Shown here piece by piece: positions 9,969 through 21,080 of a stretch of DNA of 64,000 bases; within the stretch, counting starts at the first letter, position 1; each line of letters begins with the position of its first letter. The stretch spans positions 62,001-126,000 of the forward strand of contig NZ_JAPNTZ010000013.1 of NCBI RefSeq assembly GCF_026626335.1, written 5' to 3'. Below the pieces are notes generated by a model that saw nothing but the letters and a program-made list of their open reading frames with translations, did not search any database and was not told the DNA's origin. This stretch comes from Paractinoplanes pyxinae. Lineage in GTDB: Bacteria > Actinomycetota > Actinomycetes > Mycobacteriales > Micromonosporaceae. The position numbers and the translations under genes were made by a program.

Positions 9969-11347
9969 AGACCTATTTCGCTTCGTACGTTTGGGTGGGC
10001 GGGCGCCTCGAGCGGGATGTCCGCCTCGACGTGCACCGCGGTGTGATCGTCGGCGTCACTCCGTCCGGCGACCCGTCGGCACCCGCTCCAGGTAAAAGCG
10101 CTCGCGAGTCGATCATGAAGCTGCCGGGCCTGGTTCTGCCGGGCTTCGCCAATGCCCATTCGCACGCCTTCCACCGGGCGCTGCGCGGGCGCACCCACGC
10201 CGGCGGCGGCAGCTTCTGGACGTGGCGCGACCTCATGTACTCCGTCGCGGGCGGGCTCGATCCTGACAGTTACTACGCGTTGGCCCGGGCCGTCTACGCC
10301 GAGATGGCGCTGGCCGGGATCACCGCGGTCGGCGAGTTCCACTATCTGCACCACGGCCCCGACGGCGTCCCCTACGCCGACCCGAACGCGATGGGCCACG
10401 CGCTCGTCCAGGCGGCGGCCGACGCCGGCATCCGGATCACGTTGCTGGACACGCTCTATCTGACGTCGAGTGTGGACGGTAAGCCGCTCGAGGGCGTCCA
10501 GCGCCGCTACGGCGACGGCGATCTCGACGGCTGGTCGGCTCGCACCGACCAGCTGCGCGCCCAGCCCCACGCCAAGATCGGCGCGGCTCTGCACTCGGTG
10601 CGGGCGGTTCCCGCTTCCGACATGGCACTGTTCGCCGACCGGACCGCGGGACTGCCTGTTCATGTTCACTTGTCCGAGCAGCGCGCCGAGAACGAGCAAA
10701 CCCTTGCCACGTACGGCTGCACGCCCGCCGAGCTACTCGAGCGTCACGGCGTCTGGCGCGCCGACACCGTGGCCGTGCACGCGACTCACCTCACCGACCG
10801 CGACGTCGACATCCTCGGCGGTCACCAGGTGTGCTTCTGCCCGACCACGGAACGCGATCTGGCCGACGGCATCGGCCCGGCCCGGCGGTTGGCCGACGCG
10901 GGCGCGACCCTCAGCCTGGGCAGCGACAGCCACGCCGTGATCGACCAGTTCGAAGAGCTGCGCGGCCTCGAGATGAACGACCGCCTGGCCACCGAACGGC
11001 GCGGCCGCTTCACGCCGGCCGAACTGATCGCCGCCGCCGCCAACCACCAGTCGATCGGCTGGTCCGACGCGGGCGAGATCGCCGTGGGCAAGCGAGCCGA
11101 CTTCGTCTGCGTGCGCCTCGACAGCGTCCGAACCGCCGGCGCCGACCCCGCGCAGGCCATTCTGGCCGCCACCGCCGCCGACATCACCCACGTGGTAGCC
11201 GACGGCCGCCTGATCGTGTCGGACGGCCGGCACACCTCGATCGACGTGCCGCAGGCCCTCACCGACGCCATCCGGTCCCTCACCGACAACGCGCCGCCGT
11301 CACCCACCCCGGCCGACACCACACTCGGCGAAGGGCGGCGGGCGTGA
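9965..11347 (+). CDS. hutF: Formimidoylglutamate deiminase
   Basis: Amidohydrolase-superfamily enzyme of 460 residues that converts N-formimidoyl-L-glutamate to N-formyl-L-glutamate and ammonia. Metal and active-site motifs seen are [13 protein letters not shown] (residues ~60-72), HVHLSEQ (~229), HATHLT and GSDSHA (~318). ATG at 9965 overlaps the stop of the M20 gene (ATGA). The stop overlaps the GTG of hutI (GTGA). Its presence defines the deiminase route of histidine degradation, rather than direct formiminoglutamase to glutamate and formamide. A short Pro/Thr-rich tail precedes the stop. Confidence 0.93.
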   Translation: MKTYFASYVWVGGRLERDVRLDVHRGVIVGVTPSGDPSAPAPGKSARESIMKLPGLVLPGFANAHSHAFHRALRGRTHAGGGSFWTWRDLMYSVAGGLDPDSYYALARAVYAEMALAGITAVGEFHYLHHGPDGVPYADPNAMGHALVQAAADAGIRITLLDTLYLTSSVDGKPLEGVQRRYGDGDLDGWSARTDQLRAQPHAKIGAALHSVRAVPASDMALFADRTAGLPVHVHLSEQRAENEQTLATYGCTPAELLERHGVWRADTVAVHATHLTDRDVDILGGHQVCFCPTTERDLADGIGPARRLADAGATLSLGSDSHAVIDQFEELRGLEMNDRLATERRGRFTPAELIAAAANHQSIGWSDAGEIAVGKRADFVCVRLDSVRTAGADPAQAILAATAADITHVVADGRLIVSDGRHTSIDVPQALTDAIRSLTDNAPPSPTPADTTLGEGRRA

Positions 11348-12540
11348 GCGTTCTGGTCGACAACATCGGCGAACTGGTCACCAACGACGACGGTGAGGGG
11401 CTGCTCGGTCTCCGGCGCGATGTCGCCGTGGTGATCGAAGGTGAGCGAATCGCCTGGATCGGCCCCGCGGCGCAGGCTCCCGCCGCCGACCAGCGCATCG
11501 ACGCCGGCGGGAACGCCGTCCTGCCGGGTTTCGTGGACAGTCACGCGCATCTGGTGTTCGCGGGTGATCGGGCGGCCGAGTTCGGCGCGCGGATGGCCGG
11601 CGAGCCGTACACCGGCGGCGGCATCCGCACGACGGTGGCCGCGACCCGGGCCGCCACCGACGATGAGCTGCGGCGCAACGCCGGGCGGCTGGTCGCCGAG
11701 GCCCTGCGGCAGGGCACGACGACGATCGAGATCAAGAGCGGCTACGGGCTGAACGTCGACGACGAGGCCCGGTCGCTGCGGATCGCGCGGGAACTGAGCG
11801 ACGAGACGACGTTCCTGGGCGCGCACGTGGTGCCGGCCGGAAGCGACCCCGGCGAGTACGTCGACCTGGTTCGCGGCCCGATGCTGGAAGCCTGTGCCCC
11901 GTACGCGAAATGGGTCGATGTCTTCTGCGATCGCGGAGCGTTCGACGAAGATCAGACGCGCGCGATCCTCACCGCCGGTAAGCAGAAGGGCCTCAGCCTG
12001 CGGGTGCACGCCAACCAGCTGATCGAGGGCCCCGGCGTGCGGCTGGCGGTCGAGCTGGGAGCGGCCAGCGCCGACCACTGTACGCATCTGAGCAGCGCCG
12101 ACGTCGACGCCCTGGTCAACTCGGAGACGGTGGCCACGCTGCTGCCGGGTGCCGAGTTCTCGACCCGATCGCCCTATCCCGACGCGCGCCGGTTGATCGA
12201 CGCAGGCGTGAAGGTGGCGCTCGCTACCGACTGCAACCCCGGTTCCTCGTACACATCGTCGATGCCGTTCTGCATCGCGCTCGCCGTCCGTGACATGCGG
12301 ATGACCCCGGCCGAGGCCGTGCACGCGGCGACCGCCGGTGGTGCCCGCGCTCTGCGCCGCGACGACATCGGCCGCCTGCGCGTCGGCGCCCGCGCCGACC
12401 TGATCGTGCTCGACGCCCCGTCCCACCTGCACCTGGCCTACCGGCCCGGCGTACCTCTGATCAAGCAAGTTCTGCACAGCGGAGTCCCGTCCAACCACCC
12501 CGCCGCCGCCCCTAATTCGACTGAAGGCCCGCTCTCATGA
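11344..12540 (+). CDS. hutI: Imidazolonepropionase
   Basis: Third step of histidine degradation, hydrolysing imidazolonepropionate to N-formimidoylglutamate. Start taken at GTG 11344 ([12 protein letters not shown]), which overlaps the hutF stop by four bases. The open frame extends far upstream, but inside hutF and without family similarity. The 398-residue length fits the family. The amidohydrolase metal site [16 protein letters not shown] and the block [16 protein letters not shown] are intact, as are HANQL, DHCTHLS and ATDCNPGSS. The end overlaps hutH by four bases. Confidence 0.95.
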   Translation: MSVLVDNIGELVTNDDGEGLLGLRRDVAVVIEGERIAWIGPAAQAPAADQRIDAGGNAVLPGFVDSHAHLVFAGDRAAEFGARMAGEPYTGGGIRTTVAATRAATDDELRRNAGRLVAEALRQGTTTIEIKSGYGLNVDDEARSLRIARELSDETTFLGAHVVPAGSDPGEYVDLVRGPMLEACAPYAKWVDVFCDRGAFDEDQTRAILTAGKQKGLSLRVHANQLIEGPGVRLAVELGAASADHCTHLSSADVDALVNSETVATLLPGAEFSTRSPYPDARRLIDAGVKVALATDCNPGSSYTSSMPFCIALAVRDMRMTPAEAVHAATAGGARALRRDDIGRLRVGARADLIVLDAPSHLHLAYRPGVPLIKQVLHSGVPSNHPAAAPNSTEGPLS

Positions 12541-14072
12541 CAGTCATCGTCCAGCCCACCGGTGTCACCCCCGCCGATGTGCTCGCGGTCGCCCGCGGTA
12601 ACGCCCGCGTCGAGATCGCCCCGGAAACCGTCACGGCCATGGCCACGAGCCGTGAGATCGTCGACAAGATCGAGGCCTCCGGCCGTCCCGTGTACGGGGT
12701 CTCGACCGGCTTCGGCGCCTTGGCCAACACGTCCATCGCCCCCGAACGCCGCGCCGAGCTGCAGCACGCGCTGATCCGCTCGCACGCCGCGGGCATCGGC
12801 GCGCCCATGCCCCGCGAGGTCGTCCGGGCCATGATGCTGCTGCGTCTGCGCTCGCTCGCGCTGGGCCGCTCGGGTGTGCGCCCGCAGCTCGCGCAGGGCC
12901 TGGCCGATCTGCTCAACCACGACATCACCCCGTGGGTGCCCGAGCACGGTTCGCTCGGCGCCTCGGGCGACCTGGCCCCGCTCGCCCACTGCGCGATCGT
13001 GCTGCTCGGCGAGGGCTGGGTGCTGGGCAAGGACGGCGCCCGCATCGCCGCCGCCGAGGCGCTGCACTCGGCCGGTCTGCAGCCGCTCGAGCTGGCCGCC
13101 AAGGAGGGGCTGGCGCTGATCAACGGCACCGACGGCATGCTCGGCATGCTGCTGCTGGCCATCGACGACGCCGAGCACCTGTTCGCGATGGCCGACGTCA
13201 CCGCGGCGCTGGCGATCGAGGCGATGCTCGGGTCGGAGCGCCCGTTCTTCCCCGAGCTGCACGAGATCCGGCCGCACCCCGGCCAGTCGGCGTCCGCTGC
13301 CAACATCTTCAAGCTACTGCAGGGCTCGGCCATCATGGATTCGCACCGCGACGACCTGGCCCACGCCGTGCAGGACGCGTATTCGATGCGCTGTGCCCCG
13401 CAGGTGGCCGGCGCCGCCCGCGACACGCTCGATTTCGTGCGTACGGTGTCGGGCCGCGAGCTGGTGTCGGTGGTGGACAACCCGGTGGTGCTGCCGGACG
13501 GCCGGGTCGAGTCGACCGGCAACTTCCACGGCGCCCCGCTCGGCTTCGCGGCCGACTTCCTGGCCATCGCGGCCGCCGAGGTGGGCGCGATCGCCGAGCG
13601 CCGCGTCGACCGTCTGCTCGACGTGACCCGCTCCCGCCAGCTGCCGCCGTTCCTCTCCCCCGACGCGGGCGTCAACTCGGGCCTGATGATCGCCCAGTAC
13701 ACGGCGGCCGGCATCGTCGCCGAGAACCGCCGCCTCGCGGCCCCGGCGAGCGTCGACTCGCTGCCCACCAGCGGCATGCAGGAGGATCACGTCTCGATGG
13801 GCTGGGCGGCGGCCAAGAAGCTGCGCACCGTCCTCGACAACCTGACCAGCCTGCTGGCGGTCGAACTGCTTTCCGCCGTACGAGGTCTGCAGCTGCGCGA
13901 TCCTCTCGAGCCGTCAGCCGCGGGCCGTGCCGCGATGGCCGCCCTCGAGCAGGCGGCCGGCCGCCCCGGCCCCGACTTGTTCCTGGCCCCCGTGCTGGAG
14001 GAAGCGCGCGCGGTGGTCGCGGGTCGCACGTTAAGGGCCGCGATCGAGGACGCGATCGGCCCGCTCAAGTAG
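12537..14072 (+). CDS. hutH: Histidine ammonia-lyase
   Basis: First step of the pathway: L-histidine to urocanate and ammonia. It has 511 residues, normal for the family. The Ala142-Ser143-Gly144 triad inside [14 protein letters not shown] cyclises to the MIO electrophile. The tyrosine loop ([13 protein letters not shown], residues ~52-64) and the late QEDHVSMGW block are present. Unlike many operons, the first enzyme of the pathway is encoded last. ATG 12537 overlaps hutI (ATGA). The stop is four bases from the GTG of the next gene. Confidence 0.97.
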   Translation: MTVIVQPTGVTPADVLAVARGNARVEIAPETVTAMATSREIVDKIEASGRPVYGVSTGFGALANTSIAPERRAELQHALIRSHAAGIGAPMPREVVRAMMLLRLRSLALGRSGVRPQLAQGLADLLNHDITPWVPEHGSLGASGDLAPLAHCAIVLLGEGWVLGKDGARIAAAEALHSAGLQPLELAAKEGLALINGTDGMLGMLLLAIDDAEHLFAMADVTAALAIEAMLGSERPFFPELHEIRPHPGQSASAANIFKLLQGSAIMDSHRDDLAHAVQDAYSMRCAPQVAGAARDTLDFVRTVSGRELVSVVDNPVVLPDGRVESTGNFHGAPLGFAADFLAIAAAEVGAIAERRVDRLLDVTRSRQLPPFLSPDAGVNSGLMIAQYTAAGIVAENRRLAAPASVDSLPTSGMQEDHVSMGWAAAKKLRTVLDNLTSLLAVELLSAVRGLQLRDPLEPSAAGRAAMAALEQAAGRPGPDLFLAPVLEEARAVVAGRTLRAAIEDAIGPLK

Positions 14073-14076
14073 AGCC

Positions 14077-14637
14077 GTGCCGCGGCTCATCCTGCTGAAC
14101 GGGCCGCCGGCTTGCGGCAAGTCGACGCTGGCCCGCCGGTACGTGGACGGTCATCCGCTGGCGCTCGACCTCGACATCGACGTGGTGCGGGGCCTGCTGG
14201 GCCGGTGGCCGGAGCATGCGCGCGAGGCGGGCCTTCTGGCGCGTTCCATCGCGCTGGCCGCCGCCCGGACCCACCTCACCGGCGGGCACGACGTGGTGGT
14301 TCCACAGTTGCTGGCCCGGCCGGCCTTCATCGACCAGGCCGGGGCTCTCGCTCGCGAGCTGGGCTGCGCGTTCCACGAGATCGCTTTGGTCGACACCAAG
14401 GAGAACTTGAGGCGCCGCTACATCGAGCGCGCCGCCGCCCGTAACCGGACGACCTTCGACGAGGCCGCCCGGACGCTGGCCGAGCAGGGACAACTCACCG
14501 GCCTGGACGAGATCCACGACCGGCTGACGACCTTGCTCGGCACCCGTCCGGACACTCGTACGATCCGAATTCGAGAGGGCGAGGTGGCAGGGGCCTACCG
14601 CGATCTTCTGGAGATTCTGACCGGACCGTCCTCCTGA
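14077..14637 (+). CDS. Small P-loop kinase-like/AAA protein
   Basis: 186 residues with a Walker A motif GPPACGKST at 9-17 in an adenylate-kinase/zeta-toxin-like P-loop fold, an LDLDIDVVRG segment near residue 31 and the basic patch ENLRRRYIERAAARNR near residue 110. It could phosphorylate a small molecule; the substrate is unknown. GTG at 14077 follows the hutH stop by four bases, so it is read on the hut transcript, although nothing shows it belongs to histidine catabolism. No partner antitoxin is visible. Confidence 0.7.
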   Translation: MPRLILLNGPPACGKSTLARRYVDGHPLALDLDIDVVRGLLGRWPEHAREAGLLARSIALAAARTHLTGGHDVVVPQLLARPAFIDQAGALARELGCAFHEIALVDTKENLRRRYIERAAARNRTTFDEAARTLAEQGQLTGLDEIHDRLTTLLGTRPDTRTIRIREGEVAGAYRDLLEILTGPSS

Positions 14638-14653
14638 CGGACCGCCGCCGGCA

Positions 14654-14830
14654 TCAGGCGGCCGGGTCGGTCGTCTTCCACGGGCAGTCGTTGACCTTGG
14701 GCTCGACCACGACGAAGGTCTTGGCCGCCGCGACCTCGCCGCCGGAGGAGCTCACCGGCTCGCTCGCGAAGAGCACGGAGAGGCCGACCAGCGCTGTGGC
14801 CGCGACGAGCGCGGCGAACCGGAGCTGCAT
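14654..14830 (-). CDS. Small exported protein, 58 aa
   Basis: Short gene not previously obvious because of its size. ATG at 14830 has GGGGGGAAATTC directly before it, a strong ribosome-binding site. The product begins MQLRFAALVAATALVGLSVL, a typical Sec signal or anchor, followed by a Ser/Gly/Glu-rich linker and ends VNDCPWKTTDPAA with one cysteine. Mature length would be about 35 residues. It converges on the P-loop gene with 16 bases between stops. Function unknown; the single cysteine could form a dimer disulfide, which is speculation. Confidence 0.6.
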   Translation of the reverse strand: MQLRFAALVAATALVGLSVLFASEPVSSSGGEVAAAKTFVVVEPKVNDCPWKTTDPAA

Positions 14831-14897
14831 GAATTTCCCCCCAGGTCGACTTCGGCAGGCGTTACCCCCTGGACCGCTCCCTCAAGCATGTCTCAGC

Positions 14898-15031
14898 TTG
14901 TTGACAGCTTCCTGAGAGCGCGGGGTCAGCTCGCCGGCGCGCTTCTGAAGGCGTGAATCGCTCGTCAGCGTGTTTTGACGGCGCGGATCAGCTCGTCAGC
15001 GTGTTTTGACGGCGCGGATCAGCTCGTCAGC
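14898..15031. repeat. Decaying 31-base tandem repeat after rdgB
   Basis: Two perfect 31-base units lie at 14960-14990 and 14991-15021, and a third copy starts at 15022 but breaks off after ten bases inside the last rdgB codons. Further units at about 14929-14959 and 14898-14928 keep the core (GCGCGG-TCAGCTCG) but carry many changes. The unit begins GCTCGTCAGCGTGTTTTGAC on the plus strand. The array includes the rdgB stop codon, so it looks like repeated duplication of the 3' end of that gene. No spacer sequences, so not a CRISPR array. Confidence 0.9.
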
Positions 15032-15633
15032 TCTCGGGCGATGACCTTGGACAGCTCGCGGAACGCCTTGCCGCGGTGGCTGATCGCGTCCTTCTCGGCC
15101 GGCGACAGCTCGGCGTTGGTGCGGGTCTGGCCGTCGCCCAGGAAGATCGGGTCGTAGCCGAAGCCGCCCTCGCCACGCCCGGCCCGCAGGATGCGCCCGG
15201 GCTGGCGGCCCTCGACCAGGTGCTCGCGGCCGTTGGGCAGCACCAGGGCCGCCGCGCAGACGAAGGCGCCGCCGCGCTGCTCGTCGGCCACGTCGGAGAT
15301 CTGGCCCAGCACCAGGTCGAGGTTGGCCTGGTCGTCGCCGTGCCGGCCGGACCAGCGGGCGCTGAACACGCCGGGCATGCCGTTGAGCGCGTCGACCGCG
15401 AGGCCCGAGTCGTCGGCCACCGTGGGCAGCCCGGTGCGCTTCGCGCCCTCGCGGGCCTTGATCAGGGCGTTCTCGCCGAACGTGAGGCCGGTCTCGGGGA
15501 CGTCGGGGTAGCCCTCGAAGTCGGCCAGGCCGACCAGCTCGATGCGGTTGGCGCCGAGCGAGGAGTCGAGGATGCGCTGGAGCTCGACCAGCTTCTTCCG
15601 GTTGGCCGTGGCCAGCAGCAGCTTGGCGCTCAT
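15019..15633 (-). CDS. rdgB: dITP/XTP pyrophosphatase (Ham1/RdgB family)
   Basis: House-cleaning enzyme that hydrolyses dITP, XTP and ITP to monophosphates. Start is ATG at 15633 giving MSAKLLLATANRKKLVEL. The T-x-N-x-x-K nucleotide-binding motif, GENALIKAREGA, the DDSGLAVDALNG block and the late GGFGYDPIF and SHRGKAF motifs are intact. 204 residues, normal size. It follows rph by 64 bases on the same strand, as in mycobacteria (Rv1340-Rv1341). The last codons lie in the tandem repeat region. Confidence 0.95.
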   Translation of the reverse strand: MSAKLLLATANRKKLVELQRILDSSLGANRIELVGLADFEGYPDVPETGLTFGENALIKAREGAKRTGLPTVADDSGLAVDALNGMPGVFSARWSGRHGDDQANLDLVLGQISDVADEQRGGAFVCAAALVLPNGREHLVEGRQPGRILRAGRGEGGFGYDPIFLGDGQTRTNAELSPAEKDAISHRGKAFRELSKVIARELTS

Positions 15634-15697
15634 GCGCTGTACCTCATGGCATGCCCTCCTGGCCCTACGGCCGCTTCGCTTTCTCCGGTGCAGTCCG

Positions 15698-16423
15698 TCA
15701 TGCCAGGGCCTTCTGCTGGGCGGCGGCCAGGTCGGCACAACCGGCGACGGCCAGGTCGAGCAGGGAGTCGAGCTGGTCGCGGCGGAAGACGCCGTCCTCG
15801 CCCGTGCCCTGCACCTCGACGAAGTCGCCGTCGCCGGTGCACACCACGTTCATGTCGACCTCGGCCGCGACGTCCTCGAGATACATGAGGTCGAGGCGGG
15901 GCTCGCCCTCGATGATGCCGACGCTGACGGCCTGGATCGAGCGGTGCATGACCTTCTCGATCTTGCCGGCCAGGGCCTTGCGCTCGGCCAGCCAGCCCAC
16001 CGCGTCGTGCAGCGCCACGTAGGCGCCGGTGATCGCGGCCGTGCGGGTGCCGCCGTCGGCCTGCAGGACGTCACAGTCGAGGACGACCGAGTTCTCGCCC
16101 AGGGCCTTGAGGTCGATGCAGGCGCGCAGGCTGCGGCCGATCAGGCGGGAGATCTCGTGGGTGCGGCCACCGACCTTGCCCTTGACGCTCTCGCGGTCGC
16201 CCCGGGTGTTGGTGGCCCGCGGGAGCATCGCGTACTCGGCGGTGACCCAGCCCAGGCCGGAGCCCTTGCGCCAGCGCGGCACGCCCTCGGTGACGCTGGC
16301 GGTGCAGAGCACCCGCGTGTTGCCGAACTCGACGAGCACCGACCCCTCGGGGTGGATGCTCCAGTTCCGCGTGAGGGTCACCGGGCGAAGTTGGTCGGCC
16401 TCGCGGCCGTCGGGGCGTGCCAT
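15698..16423 (-). CDS. rph: Ribonuclease PH
   Basis: 3'-to-5' phosphorolytic exonuclease that trims tRNA precursors. ATG 16423 ([14 protein letters not shown]) is preferred over the TTG two codons upstream. 241 residues with the family blocks [65 protein letters not shown] and [15 protein letters not shown], all well conserved. It lies between a glycosyltransferase gene and rdgB on the same strand, probably one transcript. Confidence 0.96.
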   Translation of the reverse strand: MARPDGREADQLRPVTLTRNWSIHPEGSVLVEFGNTRVLCTASVTEGVPRWRKGSGLGWVTAEYAMLPRATNTRGDRESVKGKVGGRTHEISRLIGRSLRACIDLKALGENSVVLDCDVLQADGGTRTAAITGAYVALHDAVGWLAERKALAGKIEKVMHRSIQAVSVGIIEGEPRLDLMYLEDVAAEVDMNVVCTGDGDFVEVQGTGEDGVFRRDQLDSLLDLAVAGCADLAAAQQKALA

Positions 16424-16483
16424 GCCCAAACCTTATTAGGCGGCCGGCCGGGCCGCTCGGCCCGCCCCGCCGCCTGTGGATAA

Positions 16484-17650
16484 CTAAGGCCTCGGCACGG
16501 CCGGGCGCAGCACGGCGGGCGGACGCTGCCGGCCGACCAGAGCCACCTGGGGCAGCGCGCCGTGCGCCCGCAGGAACCCGTCGACCGCCTGCGGCCAGCC
16601 GAACTGCTCGGCCCGGGCCCGGGCGGCGGCCCGGCGCTCGGGCTCGGGGCGTTCCATCAGGTCGCGGACGCCCGCCGCGAAGGCCTCGGGCGTGCCGGGC
16701 ACCGCGACGCCGGCCTCGCCGACGACCTCGGGCAGGGCGCTCGTCTCGTTCACCACGACCGGGGTGCCGCAGGCCAGCGCCTCGAGCGCGGTCATGCCGA
16801 ACGTCTCGACCGGGCCGGGGGCCAGCACGACATCGGCGCTGGCGAGCAGCCCGGCCACGGCGGTGCGGTCGGCGATGTGGCCGGTGAACCGGACGGGCAG
16901 GCGCGCCGCCCGATAGGCCAGCGCGGCCCGCCGTACGCCGTCTCCGGCCACGGCGAGCACGGCGGGCACCTTGTCGTTGCGCAGGGCGCCGATCGTGTCC
17001 ACGGCGAGCTCAGGGCGTTTCTGGCCGGAGAGCCGGCTGGCGAACGCGACGAGCAGCTCGCCGGGGCGGGCGTAGCGCTCGCGGATGCTCTCGTCGCGGC
17101 GAGCCGGGTGGAACCCGTCGAGGTCGACGCCGAGCGGCACCTCGACCAGGTTGGGCACGCCCAGCCGGCGGAACTCGGCCGCCGCGAACGAGGTGGTGCA
17201 GATGATCTGGTCGAAGAACTCGGCCGTCCGCAGGTTGAACTTGTCGGCCAGGGCGTCCCGCTTGGGCACGCCCCACACGCCGAGCAGCCCGGCCAGGCTC
17301 TCGTGCGAGACCATCATCGAGCCGACGCCGCGCTGCCGGGCCCAGCCGCCCGTCCAGCGCAGGCTGGTGCGGTCGGACACCTCGAGGCGGTCGGGCTCGA
17401 GCTCGTCGAGCAGCTGGGTGAGCTCACGCCGACCGGTCATGACGCGGTAACCGCCGGTGCGCGGCAGCGGAGCGCTGGGCATGGTGATGACGCGGCCCTG
17501 CGCGGTCATCTTGTCGGAGCGCTCACGCCCGGGAACGATCAGCACCGCTTCGTGCCCGGCGCGCTGATAGCCCTCGCCGAGGTTACGAAGCGCTGTCCGC
17601 AGGCCACCCGAATGGGTTGTCACGAAGTTGGCCAGGCGAACGATGCGCAT
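16484..17650 (-). CDS. Glycosyltransferase family 4
   Basis: 388-residue GT-B enzyme. The N-terminal half has the acceptor-side VTTHSGGLRTALRNLG; the C-terminal half has VAGDG, the E-x7-E region PVETFGMTALEALACGTPVV (about 286-305) that binds the nucleotide sugar, and GEAGVAVP. No membrane helix. Similar actinobacterial proteins act on cell-envelope lipids or mannosides; the donor and acceptor cannot be told. It is inserted between the Rv1339-type gene and rph, which are neighbours in mycobacteria. Spacing of about 60-70 bases on both sides suggests a shared transcript. Confidence 0.88.
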   Translation of the reverse strand: MRIVRLANFVTTHSGGLRTALRNLGEGYQRAGHEAVLIVPGRERSDKMTAQGRVITMPSAPLPRTGGYRVMTGRRELTQLLDELEPDRLEVSDRTSLRWTGGWARQRGVGSMMVSHESLAGLLGVWGVPKRDALADKFNLRTAEFFDQIICTTSFAAAEFRRLGVPNLVEVPLGVDLDGFHPARRDESIRERYARPGELLVAFASRLSGQKRPELAVDTIGALRNDKVPAVLAVAGDGVRRAALAYRAARLPVRFTGHIADRTAVAGLLASADVVLAPGPVETFGMTALEALACGTPVVVNETSALPEVVGEAGVAVPGTPEAFAAGVRDLMERPEPERRAAARARAEQFGWPQAVDGFLRAHGALPQVALVGRQRPPAVLRPAVPRP

Positions 17651-17720
17651 GCAACAACTCCAAGATCACGATTCGCTGGGTGCTCACGTGCTCGGACCGT
17701 CCCCCGCCCCGGCCCCGGGC

Positions 17721-18467
17721 TCAGAGATCGTAGCGGGCACCTGGGCGCACGACCTCAACCGGTCCCGCAAAGGCGGCCACGGCGGCATCCACAATAGATG
17801 CCTCGGAGACCCACGCGGGCACGAGATGGGTCAGCAACAGCCGTCCGACGTCCGCCTTGGTCGCCGCCTCGCCCGCCTCACCGCCTGTGAGGTGCAGGCC
17901 AGGCGGGTTGTCGGCCCCGTCGAGGTAACTAGCCTCACACAAAAACAAATCGGCCCCGGCGGCGAGTCGCAGCAGCGGCTCGCACGGCGCCGTGTCCGAG
18001 GAGTACGCGAGCACTCGCCCACCGTGTTCGATGCGGACGCCGTACGTCTCGATCGGATGGTTGACCCGGTCGACGGTGATCGTGAAAGGACCGATCGGGA
18101 ACGTGCCCGGCTGCAGCCCGTAGAACGTGTAGACGTCATCGACCGACTCGTTCTCCTGGCTGTACGCGGAGGAGATGCGCTCGGCGGCGCCGAGCGGGGC
18201 GTAGACGGGCACCGGCGGCAGCGGGCCGGACGGGTCGTACCGGCGGACCACGATGTAGGTGCAGGCGTCCAGCATGTGGTCGCAGTGCAGGTGGGTCAGG
18301 ATGATCGCGTCGATCGAGTTCATGTCGGAGTAGCGCTGGAGCGCGGACAGCGAACCCGAGCCGAAGTCGACGAGCAGCCGGAACCCCTCGGCCTCGACGA
18401 GATAGGCGGAACAAGCCGACTCGGGGCCGGGAAAACTGCCGGCACAGCCGAGAACGGTCAGTCGCAT
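17721..18467 (-). CDS. Metallo-beta-lactamase-fold hydrolase, Rv1339 type (cyclic nucleotide phosphodiesterase-like)
   Basis: 248 residues with the zinc motif THLHCDH at 58-64, upstream GCAGSFPGPESACSAYLVE, and later SSDTAPCEPL, CEASYLD and LTHLVP. It has the size, motifs and neighbourhood of M. tuberculosis Rv1339, reported as an atypical class II cAMP phosphodiesterase. That activity here is transferred by similarity. It is the first gene of the leftward group with the glycosyltransferase, rph and rdgB. A divergent small membrane protein lies 260 bases away. Confidence 0.85.
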   Translation of the reverse strand: MRLTVLGCAGSFPGPESACSAYLVEAEGFRLLVDFGSGSLSALQRYSDMNSIDAIILTHLHCDHMLDACTYIVVRRYDPSGPLPPVPVYAPLGAAERISSAYSQENESVDDVYTFYGLQPGTFPIGPFTITVDRVNHPIETYGVRIEHGGRVLAYSSDTAPCEPLLRLAAGADLFLCEASYLDGADNPPGLHLTGGEAGEAATKADVGRLLLTHLVPAWVSEASIVDAAVAAFAGPVEVVRPGARYDL

Positions 18468-18597
18468 GCGGGTCCCTCTGGTTCACGCTGGGTCGAACTG
18501 GCCCCGCCCGACCGGTCCGTACTGAACTCTTCAGACCAGTCAATCACGGAGCGAAGCGTACGCCGCGACCTGCGCGCCATGTAAACGTCTGATCGAT

Positions 18598-18615
18598 TTG
18601 TCGCTAAATCGACAA
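18598..18615. promoter_or_regulatory. Inverted repeat in the divergent promoter region
   Basis: TTGTCG-CTAAAT-CGACAA lies between the Rv1339-type gene and the small membrane protein. The six-base arms are perfect, in a locally AT-richer segment, and the position suits an operator for one or both genes. Which protein binds is unknown. Confidence 0.4.
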
Positions 18616-18728
18616 CGTACATCACACCGCCCGTGACCTCGACCATTAACGCAATTCCCGTTACGTCCGGTGAGTCGTTTGCGTTGCACAAAGTAGGGAC
18701 TTCAAGGGACGGAACAGACGGAGGCAGC

Positions 18729-19139
18729 GTGACCACGGTCCAGAAAGACCGCACCACGCGCACCGAGGCGGCGGAGCTCATGCCGTTCGGTGGGTGGGAG
18801 AGTACACCGGCGGGAGCGGGGCTGGACGACGACGAGACCCTTTTCCGTTTCCCCGCCCCGGATGATCCGGCGCCGGGCACGACGCGCCTGCTCATCATGG
18901 CCTTGGGAGCGGCTGCCTTGGGCTTCGTCGCGGTCGGCGTGGGAGCGCGCGCATTTGTCACGCTGCTGGGCGGAGCGCCGTTCTGGTATGTGCCGACGCT
19001 CGCCCTTTTCGGATTGCTGAGCATTGCTCTCACCGTCGGCGCGTTCCTGTCGATGCATCGCGCGTTCCTGCCGTGGCTGCTGCTCGCTTGCGCCGCCGCT
19101 CCACTGACAGTCGACATTCTGATTGCGGCCCTTTACTAG
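18729..19139 (+). CDS. Small membrane protein, 136 aa
   Basis: Start chosen at GTG 18729 because GGAGGC precedes it by five bases; longer in-frame extensions lack such a site. About 50 acidic cytoplasmic residues are followed by three hydrophobic helices at about residues 52-78, 85-108 and 112-136. It stops nine bases before the convergent cysM stop. In mycobacteria this position between cysM and Rv1339 holds a rhomboid protease and murI; neither is recognisable here, and no serine-protease motif is seen. Function unknown. Confidence 0.7.
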   Translation: MTTVQKDRTTRTEAAELMPFGGWESTPAGAGLDDDETLFRFPAPDDPAPGTTRLLIMALGAAALGFVAVGVGARAFVTLLGGAPFWYVPTLALFGLLSIALTVGAFLSMHRAFLPWLLLACAAAPLTVDILIAALY

Positions 19140-19147
19140 GGCCGCTC

Positions 19148-20478
<1,331 letters not shown>

Positions 20479-20606
20479 GGCTGTGAATGCTCCAAAAGGA
20501 AGGTCGAACTGAGGGCAGGGTCGTCTAAGGAGTGGTCGTCAACGACACTCGTAAACGACCGACACCGGGCTCTGCCCGAACATGTACGACTGCACAGCGC
20601 TAGCCA

Positions 20607-21080
20607 TCACGCGTCTACCGTCGCATCCACGATGTTGATCTCTTCCTCGGTCACCACGCCGTCCACTATGCGGAACGATCGAATCTCTTCCGAGTCGCTT
20701 TCGCGGGTGGAAACGAGCACGTAGTGAGCGCCGGGCTCGCCGGCGAACGAGATGTCGGTGCGCGACGGGTAGGCCTCGGTGGCCGTGTGCGAGTGGTAGA
20801 TGACCACCGGCTCCTCGTCGTTGTCGTCCATCTCGCGCCAGACGCGCAGCTGTTCCATGGAGTCGAACTCGTAGAACGTCATCGACCGGGCCGCGTTGTC
20901 CATCGGGATGAGCCGGGTCGGCAGGTCGCTGCCGATCGGGCCCGCGACGACACCACAGGCCTCGTCGGGGTGGTCCCGCCGGGCGTGGGCGACGATCGCG
21001 TCGACGATCGCGCTGTCGATGGTCAGCACGCTGTTCACATTACCGTGAGAATTCGGCGAGCCCGGCGTGGCGACGCTCAC
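20607..21080 (-). CDS. mec: Mec, JAMM/MPN+ metallopeptidase acting on CysO
   Basis: 157-residue zinc peptidase of the M67 family. The JAMM motif is complete: E40 in DEACGV, H96 and H98 in YHSHT, S106 and D109 in SRTD. In M. tuberculosis, Mec releases cysteine from the CysO-cysteine adduct. Here it may also clip the CysO tail. GTG 21080 overlaps the DUF2017 stop by four bases; an inner GTG at about residue 15 would give a start closer to family members. It is 128 bases ahead of cysO, giving the conserved order mec-cysO-cysM. Confidence 0.93.
   Translation of the reverse strand: MSVATPGSPNSHGNVNSVLTIDSAIVDAIVAHARRDHPDEACGVVAGPIGSDLPTRLIPMDNAARSMTFYEFDSMEQLRVWREMDDNDEEPVVIYHSHTATEAYPSRTDISFAGEPGAHYVLVSTRESDSEEIRSFRIVDGVVTEEEINIVDATVDA

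Noticed and set aside
11344-12540. Longer HutI starting upstream inside hutF
   Set aside because: The extra sequence has no family similarity; GTG 11344 overlaps the hutF stop by four bases like the other genes of the operon.
14898-15031. Possible CRISPR array
   Set aside because: Units are directly adjacent without spacers and copy number is only about four; it includes a gene end.
20566-20578. Terminator between mec and cysO
   Set aside because: CGGGC-AGA-GCCCG is only five pairs with no U-tract, and mec, cysO and cysM are expected on one transcript.
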